Shown in pieces: positions 10,633 through 19,421 of a stretch of DNA of 64,000 nucleotides; position 1 is the first letter of the stretch; each line of letters begins with the position of its first letter. The stretch is from Arthrobacter frigidicola (GTDB lineage Bacteria; Actinomycetota; Actinomycetes; Actinomycetales; Micrococcaceae): assembly GCA_003602285.1 (NCBI GenBank), contig QZVU01000005.1, positions 124,001-188,000 of the forward strand, read 5' to 3'. The notes below the pieces were generated by a model, which ran no database searches, was not told the origin of the DNA, and worked only from the letters and a program-made list of their open reading frames with translations. The translations under genes and the position numbers were made by a program.

Positions 10633-11130
10633 ATGCCTTGTCGAGCGCCCTTGCTGCGTTCCGCCGTCTTCGGTGGAGCGCTCCTGCTCGCCGTCGGCTG
10701 CGGTACGCCCGGGGCTCCCATCGCCTGCACCGAAATCGGAGCCGAGGATGGTGTATCGGTCGTCGTGGCGGCCGAACGCGCCCGCGAGGTGCGCGGGCTT
10801 GCGCTCGAGGTCTGCTGGGAGGGCCGGTGCAGGGAACCGGAACTGAGGCTGGAGGCAGGATCAACCACTGTGGATCTGGGCTGCAGCCCCGATGGGACGT
10901 GCAGCGGCTCGGCCAGCCCGAACGGCACGCTTGTGGGGTTTGCTCCGCTCGATCTTCCCGAAGGTGAGGTCGAGGTGAGGGCGGCCGTCACGGGACCGGA
11001 CGGTCACGTCGGGGAGCCCGACTCGGTCCGCGCCACAGCGGAGGTGGTCCGCCCCAACGGCCCCCAGTGCCCCGGAGAGGCGCACCAGCTCGCCCTCACG
11101 CTCGACAGCGGAGGCCTTTCACCGCGCTGA
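10633..11130 (+). CDS. Putative lipoprotein of unknown function
   Basis: A 165-residue protein with a short basic N-terminus, a hydrophobic stretch and the lipobox LAVGC near residue 23, so it is likely lipid-anchored at the outer face of the membrane. The mature part is rich in Glu, Gly and Cys (ACTEIG, EVCWEGRCREPE, DLGCSPDGTCSGS). Its even spacing suggests a beta-sandwich with disulfides, but I recognise no family. It is divergent from amylosucrase across about 195 bp that should hold both promoters. Confidence 0.7.
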   Translation: MPCRAPLLRSAVFGGALLLAVGCGTPGAPIACTEIGAEDGVSVVVAAERAREVRGLALEVCWEGRCREPELRLEAGSTTVDLGCSPDGTCSGSASPNGTLVGFAPLDLPEGEVEVRAAVTGPDGHVGEPDSVRATAEVVRPNGPQCPGEAHQLALTLDSGGLSPR

Positions 11131-11152
11131 CCGCGCGGGGATCGAACCTCCC

Positions 11153-11959
11153 CTACGGCATGACCTCCTGTTGCGCAGCCTCGGCCAGGAACCGGAGCAT
11201 GCGCCGGTCCTCGTCGGTGAACCCCCTCGGATTCTGGTCGATGACGCAGAGCGTGCCGATGGTCCACCCGCCCGGGCCCAGCAGCGGGTGCCCTGCGTAG
11301 AAGCGGATGTGCGGTTCACCGACGACGAGCGGGCTTGATCGAAACCGATCGTCGGTCAGCGTGTCACACACCACCATGGGCCCCGCACTGCGGATCGTCC
11401 GGTTGCAGAAGGTGCTCTCCCGCTCAAGGTTCTGGCCGAGCCCGCCGATGACCGACTTGAGGAACTGCCGGTGCTCGGCGATGAGTGCCACGATCGACGA
11501 GGAGACTCCGAAATACTCTTGCGCCCGCCGGGTGATCCGGTCGAAGCGCTCCTCCGGGGGTGAATCGAGGAGGCCCGTCTTACGCAGGGCCCGCATCCGC
11601 TGGGCTTCGGCCTGCTCGGCCGAGAGGAAGACCGCCCCCGCCGCGCCGAGCGATTCGACCGGGTCGCCGGCACCTGCCCCTGCTGCGCTGCCCGTCCCGC
11701 TGGAGGGCTCCGCCCACCCGCCGCCTGCGCCGAGACCGGGCGGTTCACGACCGGCCTCCTCAAAGGCCTCGCACAATGCCGAGGTGAGGATGTCCCGTTC
11801 GAGGGACGGAATCATCTGGAGCCCCTGCAGGTAGGCATCGATCTCGATTTGGGCGAGTGAGCCTCCCAGGGCGAAGTACCGGATCCACAGCTCCTCGGCG
11901 TCGAGCCCCGCCTCGGCTGCCGCACGGGACGTCAGCTCTCGCTGCCTCTGCTCATCCAC
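11153..11959 (-). CDS. GAF domain-containing sensor protein
   Basis: A protein of 268 residues. The N-terminal 60 residues are helical (EAGLDAEELWIRYFALGGSL). A low-complexity Gly/Ala linker follows, then a GAF domain from about 125 to the end. The segment RALRKTGLLDSPPEERFDRITR and the HPLLGPGGWTIGTLCVIDQNPRGF block are typical of GAF proteins of the type often fused to cyclase or kinase modules. No output domain follows, so it may act through a partner. The start is the GTG at 11959; stop at 11153. It is divergent from the GAF-ANTAR regulator. Confidence 0.75.
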   Translation of the reverse strand: MDEQRQRELTSRAAAEAGLDAEELWIRYFALGGSLAQIEIDAYLQGLQMIPSLERDILTSALCEAFEEAGREPPGLGAGGGWAEPSSGTGSAAGAGAGDPVESLGAAGAVFLSAEQAEAQRMRALRKTGLLDSPPEERFDRITRRAQEYFGVSSSIVALIAEHRQFLKSVIGGLGQNLERESTFCNRTIRSAGPMVVCDTLTDDRFRSSPLVVGEPHIRFYAGHPLLGPGGWTIGTLCVIDQNPRGFTDEDRRMLRFLAEAAQQEVMP

Positions 11960-12166
11960 CGAAGAACCTCGAATGCGTTGCGCGGGCCCGGCGGCGGTGC
12001 CGGGCCCTGGAATCAGGACCGTGGACCGGCATGCGGTCCACCACCGAGGTTATTTCACGTGCGGACTGCGTCAAAGCCAAAGTTCCACCGGTCGGGAGCC
12101 GGAAATAATGCTTTAGGCACCGGTCCCGATGAGCTAAACGGGAGCCCGTGGCCCTAAGCTGATGCA

Positions 12167-12898
12167 ATGCGGAAACATGCGGGAAGTGATTCAGTGGCGC
12201 GCCAGCTCCAGCAGCTGATTCTTGAGTCCGGGAACGTCGAACTGTTCCTTGAGGCGTTCGCCTCGCACACCGCAACCATCCTCGAACCCAGGGTCAAGAC
12301 GCAGTGTGGCATCACGCTCAAGCGCAACGACCGGGCCACCACCGTGGCCAGCAGCAGCGTCGCCGCAACAGAGCTCGACGAGGTCCAATACGGCTACGGG
12401 GACGGGCCCTGCCTTACCGCGATCCGGACCGGGGAGACCGCCCTCGTGCAGGATGCGCAGACCGATCCCAGGTGGCCCGAATACCTCGACGCGATCCAGG
12501 ACCGCGGCTTCTATTCGGTCCTCGGAGTACCCCTGATGACCGGTGGGGACGGCGGCGCCGCGGTGAACCTGTACGCCGAGGAGCCCGGTGTGTTCACCCC
12601 CGACATCGTGGGCCGGGTCGAGGAGTACGCGGCGGAAGCGGCAAGCACCCTTGAACTCGCCCTGCAGCTGGCCGCACATAAGGACGCAGCCGCCAACCTG
12701 CAGGCGGCGATGGAATCACGCACGAACATCGACATCGCGGTCGGCATCATCATTGCCCAGAACCGCTGCACCCAGGAGGAGGCAATCCGGATCCTCCGAC
12801 GGGCCTCAAGCCACCAGAACGTCAAACTACGCGTCCTCGCCGAACAGCTGGTGCAGTCGGTCGCCACGGCGCCGGCCACCACCCACTTCACCAACTAG
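12167..12898 (+). CDS. GAF and ANTAR domain-containing antitermination regulator
   Basis: A 243-residue protein with a GAF domain (about 25-165; QYGYGDGPCLTAIRTGE, SVLGVPLMT) followed by an ANTAR domain (about 170-235; LQAAMESRTNIDIAVGIIIA, then EEAIRILRRASSHQNVKLRVLA). ANTAR domains bind paired hairpins in nascent RNA and prevent termination, as in AmiR and NasR and the GAF-ANTAR proteins common in actinobacteria. The GAF domain would sense a ligand. Its RNA targets cannot be named from this window. The ATG at 12167 gives a complete GAF domain. Confidence 0.88.
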   Translation: MRKHAGSDSVARQLQQLILESGNVELFLEAFASHTATILEPRVKTQCGITLKRNDRATTVASSSVAATELDEVQYGYGDGPCLTAIRTGETALVQDAQTDPRWPEYLDAIQDRGFYSVLGVPLMTGGDGGAAVNLYAEEPGVFTPDIVGRVEEYAAEAASTLELALQLAAHKDAAANLQAAMESRTNIDIAVGIIIAQNRCTQEEAIRILRRASSHQNVKLRVLAEQLVQSVATAPATTHFTN

Positions 12899-12951
12899 GC
12901 CCGCGCCGGTCTGGCGCTCATGCCATTCCTGCGCCTTCCGAAAGCGACCCC

Positions 12952-13962
12952 GTGCCCCTGCCGCGTCCCGTCACCGCCGCGCTCGGCCTCGCCCCGGGAC
13001 TCCTCGTCATGGCGGCCGCCGTTGCCCTCGCCGTCCTCCTGGCGAACCTTCAGGGTTTCGCCGGCGCGCTGGTCATCGCCCTCGGCCTGGGCCTGCTCGT
13101 ACGGAACAGCGGACTCTTCCACCCGCGCCTGAACCCCGGCATCCGCGCGGCTACTAAACGGTTTCTTCGCCTGGGGGTGGTGGTGCTGGGCCTTCAGCTT
13201 TCCCTCCCGGAGATCGTGGGCCTTGGCCTGCCGGTGCTCGGGCTCATCGTCGCCTCCGTGTTCGTCAGCTTCTTCCTCACCCGGTACATCGGCGAGCGCC
13301 TGGGCCTGAGCCGCGCCGCGTCCACCCTGATGGCCGCCGGGTTCTCCATCTGCGGCGCATCGGCGATCGCCGGCATGCAGAGCATCGTGGACGCGGACGA
13401 CGACGAGGTGGCCAGTGCCGTGGCCATGGTGACGCTGTACGGGTCCGCGGTGATTCTCGGGCTTCCGGTGGTGGGCGGCCTCCTGGGGCTGTCCGATGAG
13501 ACCTTTGGCCTGTGGTCCGGTCTGGCCGTGCACGAGGTGGCCCAGGTGGTGGCAACCGCCAGCACCGCCGGCGCTGCGGCCCTGGCGGTGGCCACGGTTG
13601 TGAAGCTCGGCCGGGTTGTCCTCCTGGCGCCGGTGGCCGCGCTGGTCTCCTTCGGGATCAGCCGCTCGAAGGAACATTCACGCGCGGCCGGCACCGGCTC
13701 GACGCCGGCCGTACCCCTCTTCGTCGTCGGGTTCCTGGTGCTGGTCCTCGTCCGTTCCACCGGCCTCGTCCCGGCCCCGGTGCTGCAGGGCGCTTCGGTC
13801 ACTGCGACGCTCCTGCTGGCGGCCGCGATGTTCGGCCTCGGCGCCGGGATCCACATTCCCCAACTTGCGCGCACCGGCGGGCGCAGTCTGATCCTCGGTG
13901 GCATATCAACGGTTTTCCTTGGGGCGGTCACCCTCGCCGGTGCCGTCCTGGTCACCGCGTAG
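12952..13962 (+). CDS. YeiH/UPF0324 family putative sulfate exporter
   Basis: Integral membrane protein of 336 residues with about ten hydrophobic segments. The family signature GFSICGASAIAGM lies near residues 124-136, and HEVAQVVATAS near 194-204 is the other conserved block. Members are named putative sulfate exporters or YeiH proteins; the transport substrate is poorly established. The GTG at 12952 places the first membrane segment normally. It follows the ANTAR gene by 53 bp on the same strand and could be co-transcribed with it. Confidence 0.82.
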   Translation: MPLPRPVTAALGLAPGLLVMAAAVALAVLLANLQGFAGALVIALGLGLLVRNSGLFHPRLNPGIRAATKRFLRLGVVVLGLQLSLPEIVGLGLPVLGLIVASVFVSFFLTRYIGERLGLSRAASTLMAAGFSICGASAIAGMQSIVDADDDEVASAVAMVTLYGSAVILGLPVVGGLLGLSDETFGLWSGLAVHEVAQVVATASTAGAAALAVATVVKLGRVVLLAPVAALVSFGISRSKEHSRAAGTGSTPAVPLFVVGFLVLVLVRSTGLVPAPVLQGASVTATLLLAAAMFGLGAGIHIPQLARTGGRSLILGGISTVFLGAVTLAGAVLVTA

Positions 13963-14016
13963 GATTCCTGCGCTGCCGGGACCGGCCCCAAGGACCGGCG
14001 GACGGCCCTCCGGGCG

Positions 14017-14358
14017 TCAGAAGCCCGTCTGGTAGCCCCGCAGACTGGTGTCGTTCGGATTCACGGGCCGGTCCTCGGCCGGGAGCGTATGGTTATCATG
14101 CCGGTCGGAATAGGTGCGGGGCCTTCTCACGGCGGAACGCCGGCGGCCGGCGATCAGGGCTCCTGCCCCTGCCAGCAGGGCGGCGGCTCCGAGGCCGAGA
14201 AGGGTCAGGGCTTCCGCCGCACCGCCGCCCCCGCCGTACGTGGCCCGGTTGAAGGCATCGATGCCCGGCACCAGAAGGGCCGCCGCAAGGACGAGGGTGC
14301 CGGCCCCCGCTCCGGTAAGCCACTGCGCGGGTTGAGCCGCCCGTCTGCTGCTGGTCAT
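14017..14358 (-). CDS. Small membrane protein of unknown function
   Basis: About 113 residues with two predicted transmembrane helices (LTGAGAGTLVLAAALLVPGI and ALTLLGLGAAALLAGAGALI) and a polar, arginine-rich tail. The frame stays open far upstream, but the ATG at 14358 has a G-rich ribosome site (GAGGGGGGGAACCG) directly ahead and yields a normal membrane N-terminus. No known family is recognised. Confidence 0.55.
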   Translation of the reverse strand: MTSSRRAAQPAQWLTGAGAGTLVLAAALLVPGIDAFNRATYGGGGGAAEALTLLGLGAAALLAGAGALIAGRRRSAVRRPRTYSDRHDNHTLPAEDRPVNPNDTSLRGYQTGF

Positions 14359-14571
14359 CGGTTCCCCCCCCTCGCGGCGGGCCGTTGAGACCCCGCCTGC
14401 GCCCAATGTACCTCCGAAAGGGCGGCTCGGACAGGGCGGCCCTGCATTCCCGTTCCCATGGCACAGCCACTTAGAACTTCGGCCCGGCGGGCCCTGGCCG
14501 GCCCGACCGCGCTGCAGGCTCACACTCGTGGGCGCCACGCCGGTAATCCTCCTGCAGGCGCTCCCGCGTCC

Positions 14572-15570
14572 CTAACCGGACAGCGCCGCAAGGAGCTCCC
14601 GCTCCTCGTCACGGGTGAGTCCCGCCCGCCGGGGGCTGTCGGGCACCTGGGCCTCCTCCCACTCCAGGGCCGCCTTCAGCGTTTCCTCAAGGGGGCGCAG
14701 CACGAGGCCCGCGTGCAGCGCGCGCTGATTGGACCGCGCGTTCATTCCCTGCCAGTCCGGATCGCTGAGCCACAGGGGCAGTGAACGGGGACCTGCCCAT
14801 TCGCCCACACCCCGGGCGTGCAGCCACTGCGCGTCCGCTGTCACCACCGGTCCGTCGTGCCCGGCGACCCGGCGGGCCGCGGCGAGATGGTCGGCGAAGG
14901 ACCTGCTATTCCCCATCGCGTTGTACACCCCGCCGCGCTGCTCCTGGCAGCAGGTCACCACCCACGCGGCGAGGTCCCGGACGTCGATGACCTGCGTGGG
15001 CAGATCCGGCGCTTCCGGGACCAGCACCGACCCGCCGGGGTCGGAGGGGTGCGCAAACCGCAGCGGCCAGTACCCGGTGCGGCCGGACCCGTCGCCGGGT
15101 CCTCCAATGAGTCCGGCGCGGGCGATCATGCTGCGTGCGGGGCCGAAGGTCTCCACCACGGCCTGCTCACAGGCCACCTTGGCCGGCCCGTAGGTCTCCA
15201 GGGTGTCCATAACGTCGGAGCCGAGGGGCGGCAGGAGGGGCGCGTCCTCGTCCTGGCCGGCCGGACCCTGATCCGCATAGGCGCTGCCCGAGGAGATGAA
15301 GAGGTAGTAGCCGGCGTTCCGGAGATCCCGGACGGCGCGCCGGACCTGGCCGGGCTGCCGGGAGACGTCCACGACGGCATCCCAGCGGCCTCCGGCCACC
15401 CGGCGGAGCCCATCATCGTCGTCGCGGTCGACCTCCACGAAGGACGCCCCGCCGGGAACCGCTCCCGAGCGTCCCCTCGCGGCACAGGTCACCTCATGGC
15501 CGCGCTCCACCGCGTGCCGTGCAATCTCATGGCCGAGCCAGGCGGTACCCCCAAGGACAAGTAGTTTCAT
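14572..15570 (-). CDS. NAD-dependent epimerase/reductase family protein
   Basis: Atypical extended SDR of 332 residues. The N-terminal Rossmann motif is GGTAWLGHEIARHA; the strand after it (CAARG) and DVSRQPGQV match reductases that act like the family of plant mRNA-binding or sugar epimerase-type proteins. The middle motif ISSGSAYADQG carries Ser and Tyr near the active-site region, and YGPAKVACEQ provides YxxxK (Tyr-Gly-Pro-Ala-Lys). The substrate is unknown. It begins with a conventional ATG and ends close to the preceding small membrane protein. Confidence 0.78.
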   Translation of the reverse strand: MKLLVLGGTAWLGHEIARHAVERGHEVTCAARGRSGAVPGGASFVEVDRDDDDGLRRVAGGRWDAVVDVSRQPGQVRRAVRDLRNAGYYLFISSGSAYADQGPAGQDEDAPLLPPLGSDVMDTLETYGPAKVACEQAVVETFGPARSMIARAGLIGGPGDGSGRTGYWPLRFAHPSDPGGSVLVPEAPDLPTQVIDVRDLAAWVVTCCQEQRGGVYNAMGNSRSFADHLAAARRVAGHDGPVVTADAQWLHARGVGEWAGPRSLPLWLSDPDWQGMNARSNQRALHAGLVLRPLEETLKAALEWEEAQVPDSPRRAGLTRDEERELLAALSG

Positions 15571-15612
15571 TAGGCCATCAAATCAGCTTGACCGCCCCGG
15601 CGGAAGGCCGGC

Positions 15613-16194
15613 TCACCACGACGTGCTGTAGGGCTCCGACCAGAGAATCGCCGTCAGGGTGACGCCCTTGAACCAGGCGGTGTACATCGCATCGAGCTCC
15701 TCGGGATCCGAGGTTCCTTCGGCGAGGAACGGGCGCATGGTCGCCGTCAGGGGGACGATGAACCCGATCAGGTACCGCATCCTGACCTCGGCTGCCGGAG
15801 ACTCCACCGCATCGGTGACGTTCTTCTTCGCCGAGGTATGGCGCAGGCCCACTTCGTGCTGGTAGTTCAGCCAGTCCTGATCGTGTTCGCGTGAGCACAG
15901 GTCGACGACCCAGGCCTTGAAGCGCTCACGCACCGCCGAAAGGTAGTCCGCATCGGGGTTTCCGTCGGCGCCGGCGAAACTCTCTAGGAGGAACGGGTGG
16001 TCGCCGACGTAGCCGTACCAGACGTCGAGGATCTTGTCGGTGCGCGGCTCAAGGATCGGCCGAGCCCGAAGGAGTGCCTGCCGGTCGGCGTCCGTCCACA
16101 GGATGGTTTCTTCGATTTTCCGAAGGTCGTCGAGCGAAACGGGGCTGGTTTCCAGATCCGCACTGCCATAGGTGTAACCGCGGGGTCCGTTCAT
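15613..16194 (-). CDS. Protoglobin domain protein
   Basis: A single-domain protein of 193 residues that matches the protoglobin family of heme globins, which bind O2, CO or NO. Features include LEPRTDKILDVWYGYVGDHP at the B/C helix region, FAGADGNPDADYLSAVRERF, and YQHEVGLRHTSAKKN, where one of the two histidines should be the proximal heme ligand. Protoglobins occur alone or as sensors fused to output domains; here there is no output domain. A role in gas sensing or in handling reactive species is inference. It is transcribed from its own promoter region. Confidence 0.82.
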   Translation of the reverse strand: MNGPRGYTYGSADLETSPVSLDDLRKIEETILWTDADRQALLRARPILEPRTDKILDVWYGYVGDHPFLLESFAGADGNPDADYLSAVRERFKAWVVDLCSREHDQDWLNYQHEVGLRHTSAKKNVTDAVESPAAEVRMRYLIGFIVPLTATMRPFLAEGTSDPEELDAMYTAWFKGVTLTAILWSEPYSTSW

Positions 16195-16480
16195 GGCGGC
16201 CCTTCCTGAGTAGCGGGGGGAGGCCGGTCAGCGGCGGTGGCCTGCGTGGATTGGGGACCGGCCGGGGGTGCGTGCCCGACGCGGCCGGGCGGGTCGTGCA
16301 CCTCCGCGGGGGGCCTCCCGCTGGGGATGCAACCTACGTCTCCGGCCCGACTGAACTTCGCGCAGGTGGAGGGGCGCGTATGCCGTGGTCCGCACGTCGG
16401 CGCTGACGGCCCTCGTATTCTAAATTCGCGCTGAGTGGAAATCAAAGAATGACAGGGCGTCGGAGCCGGCCCGCAGCCGC

Positions 16481-17344
16481 TCAGGTGCCGAACCGGTCCA
16501 GCGCGACGCGGTAGTGGGGCCAGTACCGGGGACCGGCGGGCAGCAGCGGAAGCGTGCGCCGGCTTGCCCACTGGAGGGCGCGCAGCGCGGTCCGGTCGCG
16601 GCGCCGCCATGGAAGGCCGTAGGCGTCCCGTAGGGCAGGCGGGAGCACTCCGGCCGCAAGCACCGAGGCTGCCGCCCGTGCCGGTGGTGCCAGGATCGGC
16701 GGGTCCGGCGCAAGGATCTGCCGTGCGAGGGCCAAGGCCGTCGGTCCAACGCGCAGGACATCGCGGACCTGGCCGTCGACGTAGCGCGCCAACCCGGGAA
16801 AGTCCTCCGGGAGCAGCCGGGCGGGGATGCCGAACTGGTGCGCCAGTCCGGTCATGTCGCGGTAGTACGCGTCCCGTTCGGCGTCCGGGACCGGGCGGGC
16901 GAAGCCGTCCGTGACGGTGACCGCCGTCCAGACGAGCGTCGCGAACACCCAGAGTGCCAGCTCCGGATCGTCCGCGCGGTAGGGCGTTCCTGCCGGCAGT
17001 GAACCGTCCGACCCGGGCAAGGTTCCATGCACCGGGCGGTGCCGGTGCTGGACGTTCCGGGCAGCGGCGCGTACCTGGGCCTGGTCGCCGAAGGTAACAG
17101 TCAGGACGGCGTCCAGGGTGCCCCGGAGCCGGCGCAGCGGGTCGGAGGAAAAACTGCTGTGGGCCCGAACCCCTTCCGCGACCAGCGGGTGTGCCAGCTG
17201 CAGCAGGAGCGCGGCCGGGCCTGCTGCGAGCAGGATCCGTTCCCTGCCGATCCGCCACGCCGCCGACGCCGGGCCGAAGAGGCCCGGGTCCCCCGGCTGC
17301 CCCGGCGGCGGGGCCGGCGGGAAGAACGCATCAAGCCTCGGCAT
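16481..17344 (-). CDS. Oxygenase MpaB family (DUF2236) protein
   Basis: About 287 residues. The N-terminal third has the family sequence ERILLAAGPAALLLQLAHPL followed by a helical bundle (RLRGTLDAVLTVTFGDQAQV; PELALWVFATLVWTAVTVTD). The family includes rubber-oxygenase-like heme proteins and MpaB; the conserved His after LQLA is the presumed heme-associated residue. Cellular substrate is unknown. The ATG at 17344 is preferred to an upstream GTG because CAGGGGGA sits ahead of it. Confidence 0.75.
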   Translation of the reverse strand: MPRLDAFFPPAPPPGQPGDPGLFGPASAAWRIGRERILLAAGPAALLLQLAHPLVAEGVRAHSSFSSDPLRRLRGTLDAVLTVTFGDQAQVRAAARNVQHRHRPVHGTLPGSDGSLPAGTPYRADDPELALWVFATLVWTAVTVTDGFARPVPDAERDAYYRDMTGLAHQFGIPARLLPEDFPGLARYVDGQVRDVLRVGPTALALARQILAPDPPILAPPARAAASVLAAGVLPPALRDAYGLPWRRRDRTALRALQWASRRTLPLLPAGPRYWPHYRVALDRFGT

Positions 17345-17398
17345 CGAGTCCCCCTGCGCAGGAGACACCGCGGCGCGAGGCGGGCGTCCCAGCCCCGG

Positions 17399-17683
17399 TC
17401 ACTGGCCTTCTGCCTGCTTGGGGGCGGCATCCACGGACGCGGAGGTGCCCGGCGCCCCCGGAACCCCGGCGTCGTCGTCGTCGTCGACCCACTCCAGCAG
17501 GTCACCGGGCTGGCAGCCGAGCACCCTGCACATGGCCTCCAGGGTGGTGAAGCGAACCGCCTTGGCCCGGCCGTTCTTCAGCACCGCCACATTCGCCGGC
17601 GTCAGGCCGATCCTCTCGGCAAACTCGCCCACGCTCATCTTCCGCTTCGCCAGTTCCACATCGATCCGCACCACAATGGCCAT
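17399..17683 (-). CDS. XRE family transcriptional regulator, YozG-like
   Basis: A 94-residue Cro/C1-type helix-turn-helix protein. The DNA-binding helices are KMSVGEFAERIGLTPANVAV and LKNGRAKAVRFTTLEAMCRV, followed by LGCQPGDLLEW, the pattern of small YozG-like repressors. An acidic Asp-rich tail follows (VDDDDDAG). Its ATG overlaps the stop of the DUF2975 gene by one base (TGATG), so the two are one translational unit. Such repressor and membrane-protein pairs are common in Gram-positives; the repressor probably controls its own operon. Confidence 0.87.
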   Translation of the reverse strand: MAIVVRIDVELAKRKMSVGEFAERIGLTPANVAVLKNGRAKAVRFTTLEAMCRVLGCQPGDLLEWVDDDDDAGVPGAPGTSASVDAAPKQAEGQ

Positions 17684-18180
17684 CAAATCACCTCGTCCAG
17701 CTCGGTGCGAAGCTTCCGCGCTTCAACGTCCCGGTCCACGGCCTGGGCCAGGAGCGCCCGCAGCACCAGCACAATGAGGGCCACGGCGGCGATCATGACC
17801 GCCACTCCCCCGATCAGCAGGACCACCCCGGGTGCGACCGCCTCGCCGGGAGCGAGGGCGACGCCCAGCCCGAAGGTGAGCACCGATGCCGCCGTGAAGG
17901 CGCCGATGACGATGTCGACGAGCCGGAAGGCGCTTGGGGAGAACACGGTCCCCCGCCGCACCATCGTCAGCAGCCCCCATACACAGACCATCGCCGCCTG
18001 AAGGGCGAGGATGATCAGCACCGTGAGGACGACCAGTGGAGTGCGGATCGCTGCCACATCGGGGTCGGCCTCGCGCAGGTCCACCCCGAGCAGGGGAACC
18101 ATCACAATCTGAACGAACAACGAGCCTGCAAACATCATCACCAGCACGACGCGCAATGCAATGACCGTTAGATTTCCCAT
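17683..18180 (-). CDS. DUF2975 membrane protein
   Basis: A 165-residue integral membrane protein with four hydrophobic segments (ALRVVLVMMFAGSLFVQIVM, LTVLIILALQAAMVCVWGLL, IGAFTAASVLTFGLGVALA, LLIGGVAVMIAAVALIVLVL). The motif RRGTVFSPSAFRLVDIVIGA between segments 2 and 3 is typical of DUF2975 proteins, which are regularly followed by a YozG-like regulator, as here. Function is unknown. The upstream region is strikingly AT-rich for this genome, which suggests a regulated promoter. Confidence 0.82.
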   Translation of the reverse strand: MGNLTVIALRVVLVMMFAGSLFVQIVMVPLLGVDLREADPDVAAIRTPLVVLTVLIILALQAAMVCVWGLLTMVRRGTVFSPSAFRLVDIVIGAFTAASVLTFGLGVALAPGEAVAPGVVLLIGGVAVMIAAVALIVLVLRALLAQAVDRDVEARKLRTELDEVI

Positions 18181-18259
18181 TTTCTCTCCCTTAGCCGTTC
18201 AACAATCTAAAGGTATCGATTTTCAATAGAAAAAACAAGGGATACGACAGATGGGGAAT

Positions 18260-19138
18260 CTAGAACTGCCGCCGGTTGATCCGGTCCCCCTCGGAGGTCA
18301 GGTCGGTGCCCGGCTCCACGCTCAGGGCCTCGAGGACGGGCTCGGCCAGCACCCTGTCGATGAAGGCGCGCGTCCCGCCGGCGATCGTGGAGTCGAAGTC
18401 GATCTCCGAACCGACGAACCAGGCCCGGTCGCCGGGCCAGATCAGCTGGGGCATGGGACCGGGGATGCCACTGAACCAGCCAATGCCTGCCCGCAGCGGC
18501 CAGGTGGGGTCGGCCAGCTCGTCAGCGGTGGCGTCGAGCAGGATGTAGCGCCGGCCGGGCAGCTCGAGGTACGGGCCCCCTGCCAGGGCAAGGGCGACCG
18601 CGGGGTCGACCGCCGCGGCGTAGGCGGACCCCACCTCGTCGCGGGCAGCCCTCCGCTCCCCGGGCGAAGCGCCTGCCGGGGTGAAGGGCACCAGCTCCGC
18701 ACCGGCCACGTCCCAGCCGGACCACAGCCCGAGGGTGAGCGGCGCAGCTGGAGTGGTCGCTCCGCGTGCCGCTGTCAGCAGCACCGCGAGGAGCTCCGGC
18801 TCAAGGTACCCGGGGGCGGGCGCGTCGAGGTCCCACCCGCTTGGCACCCGAAGGGTGATGTCGGTGCCACCTGCGATCCCGGCCCACTGCACCTGCGGGT
18901 GGATGACCGCCCCCGTGTGCGCGGCGGCCCGTGCCCAGGACCATCGGGTGGGCCCTGCAGGAAATCCCGCACCGGGGCCCGTGGCCGCGCCGAGCCCCGG
19001 CGGTGTGGCCCGGGGCGGGTGGAGCACCCGCGCGTATGCCTCGAAACCGGTGGGCACCACACTGCCGACCGAGCCCGCGCGTCCTGTCAGCCGGGGACCG
19101 ATCCAGCCCCCGCGCTCTGTCTCCCCCGACCACCGCAT
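18260..19138 (-). CDS. Conserved hypothetical protein
   Basis: A 292-residue protein without a recognised domain or signal peptide. It has many Trp, Pro and Gly (GYLEPELLAVLLTAARGATT, LTLGLWSGWDV, GRRYILLDATADELADPTWP, PQLIWPGDRAWFVGSEIDFD). The text resembles uncharacterised actinobacterial proteins that probably fold as a mixed alpha/beta domain. The open frame continues for over 3 kb upstream antisense to the GH65 gene, so the start is decided by the ATG at 19138 (MRWSGETERGG). It is divergent from the beta-phosphoglucomutase gene. Confidence 0.65.
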   Translation of the reverse strand: MRWSGETERGGWIGPRLTGRAGSVGSVVPTGFEAYARVLHPPRATPPGLGAATGPGAGFPAGPTRWSWARAAAHTGAVIHPQVQWAGIAGGTDITLRVPSGWDLDAPAPGYLEPELLAVLLTAARGATTPAAPLTLGLWSGWDVAGAELVPFTPAGASPGERRAARDEVGSAYAAAVDPAVALALAGGPYLELPGRRYILLDATADELADPTWPLRAGIGWFSGIPGPMPQLIWPGDRAWFVGSEIDFDSTIAGGTRAFIDRVLAEPVLEALSVEPGTDLTSEGDRINRRQF

Positions 19139-19243
19139 AGGGGAATGGTGCCATACCCATGCGTACCGCCCGCTCCGGGCACGGGCCGGGTTTCCTCTCC
19201 GCCAATCACGTAACACGTCTATCGAAGTAGAACGACCTGTCTG

Positions 19244-19249
19244 TATAGT
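19244..19249 (+). promoter_or_regulatory. Candidate -10 element of the beta-phosphoglucomutase operon
   Basis: TATAGT stands in an otherwise GC-rich gap and lies within TGTCTGTATAGTGGACA, whose ends (TGTC, GACA) are inverted repeats, so a repressor could cover it. No clear -35 is seen. The transcript would carry a leader of roughly 160 bases. Confidence 0.4.
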
Positions 19250-19317
19250 GGACACCAGAACGCAGCTCAGAATTTCCCTGCCGTTTACTGAGGGTCTCAC
19301 TGCTGAAGGATTTCTCA

Positions 19318-19421
19318 TGGGCGCCACCGGCTTCCACAGAGCACCGCAGCTTCCAGAGCGCTGCGGGCCCGGCCCGCTCCCCCGCAGTGCAGCCGTCCGG
19401 ACGGGCACGGCACGACCATGA
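19318..19421 (+). CDS. Possible 34-codon leader ORF overlapping the beta-phosphoglucomutase start
   Basis: An ATG with AAGGA eight bases upstream opens a 33-residue reading frame (MGATGFHRAPQLPERCGPGP and so on) whose TGA overlaps the ATG of the next gene as ATGA. The arrangement is typical of translational coupling. Whether the peptide is made is unknown; composition is Arg/Pro-rich and it matches no family I know. Confidence 0.35.

Noticed and set aside
16191-17258. Minus-strand frame of about 355 codons
   Set aside because: Arg/Pro/Gly-rich shadow of the DUF2236 gene in another frame.
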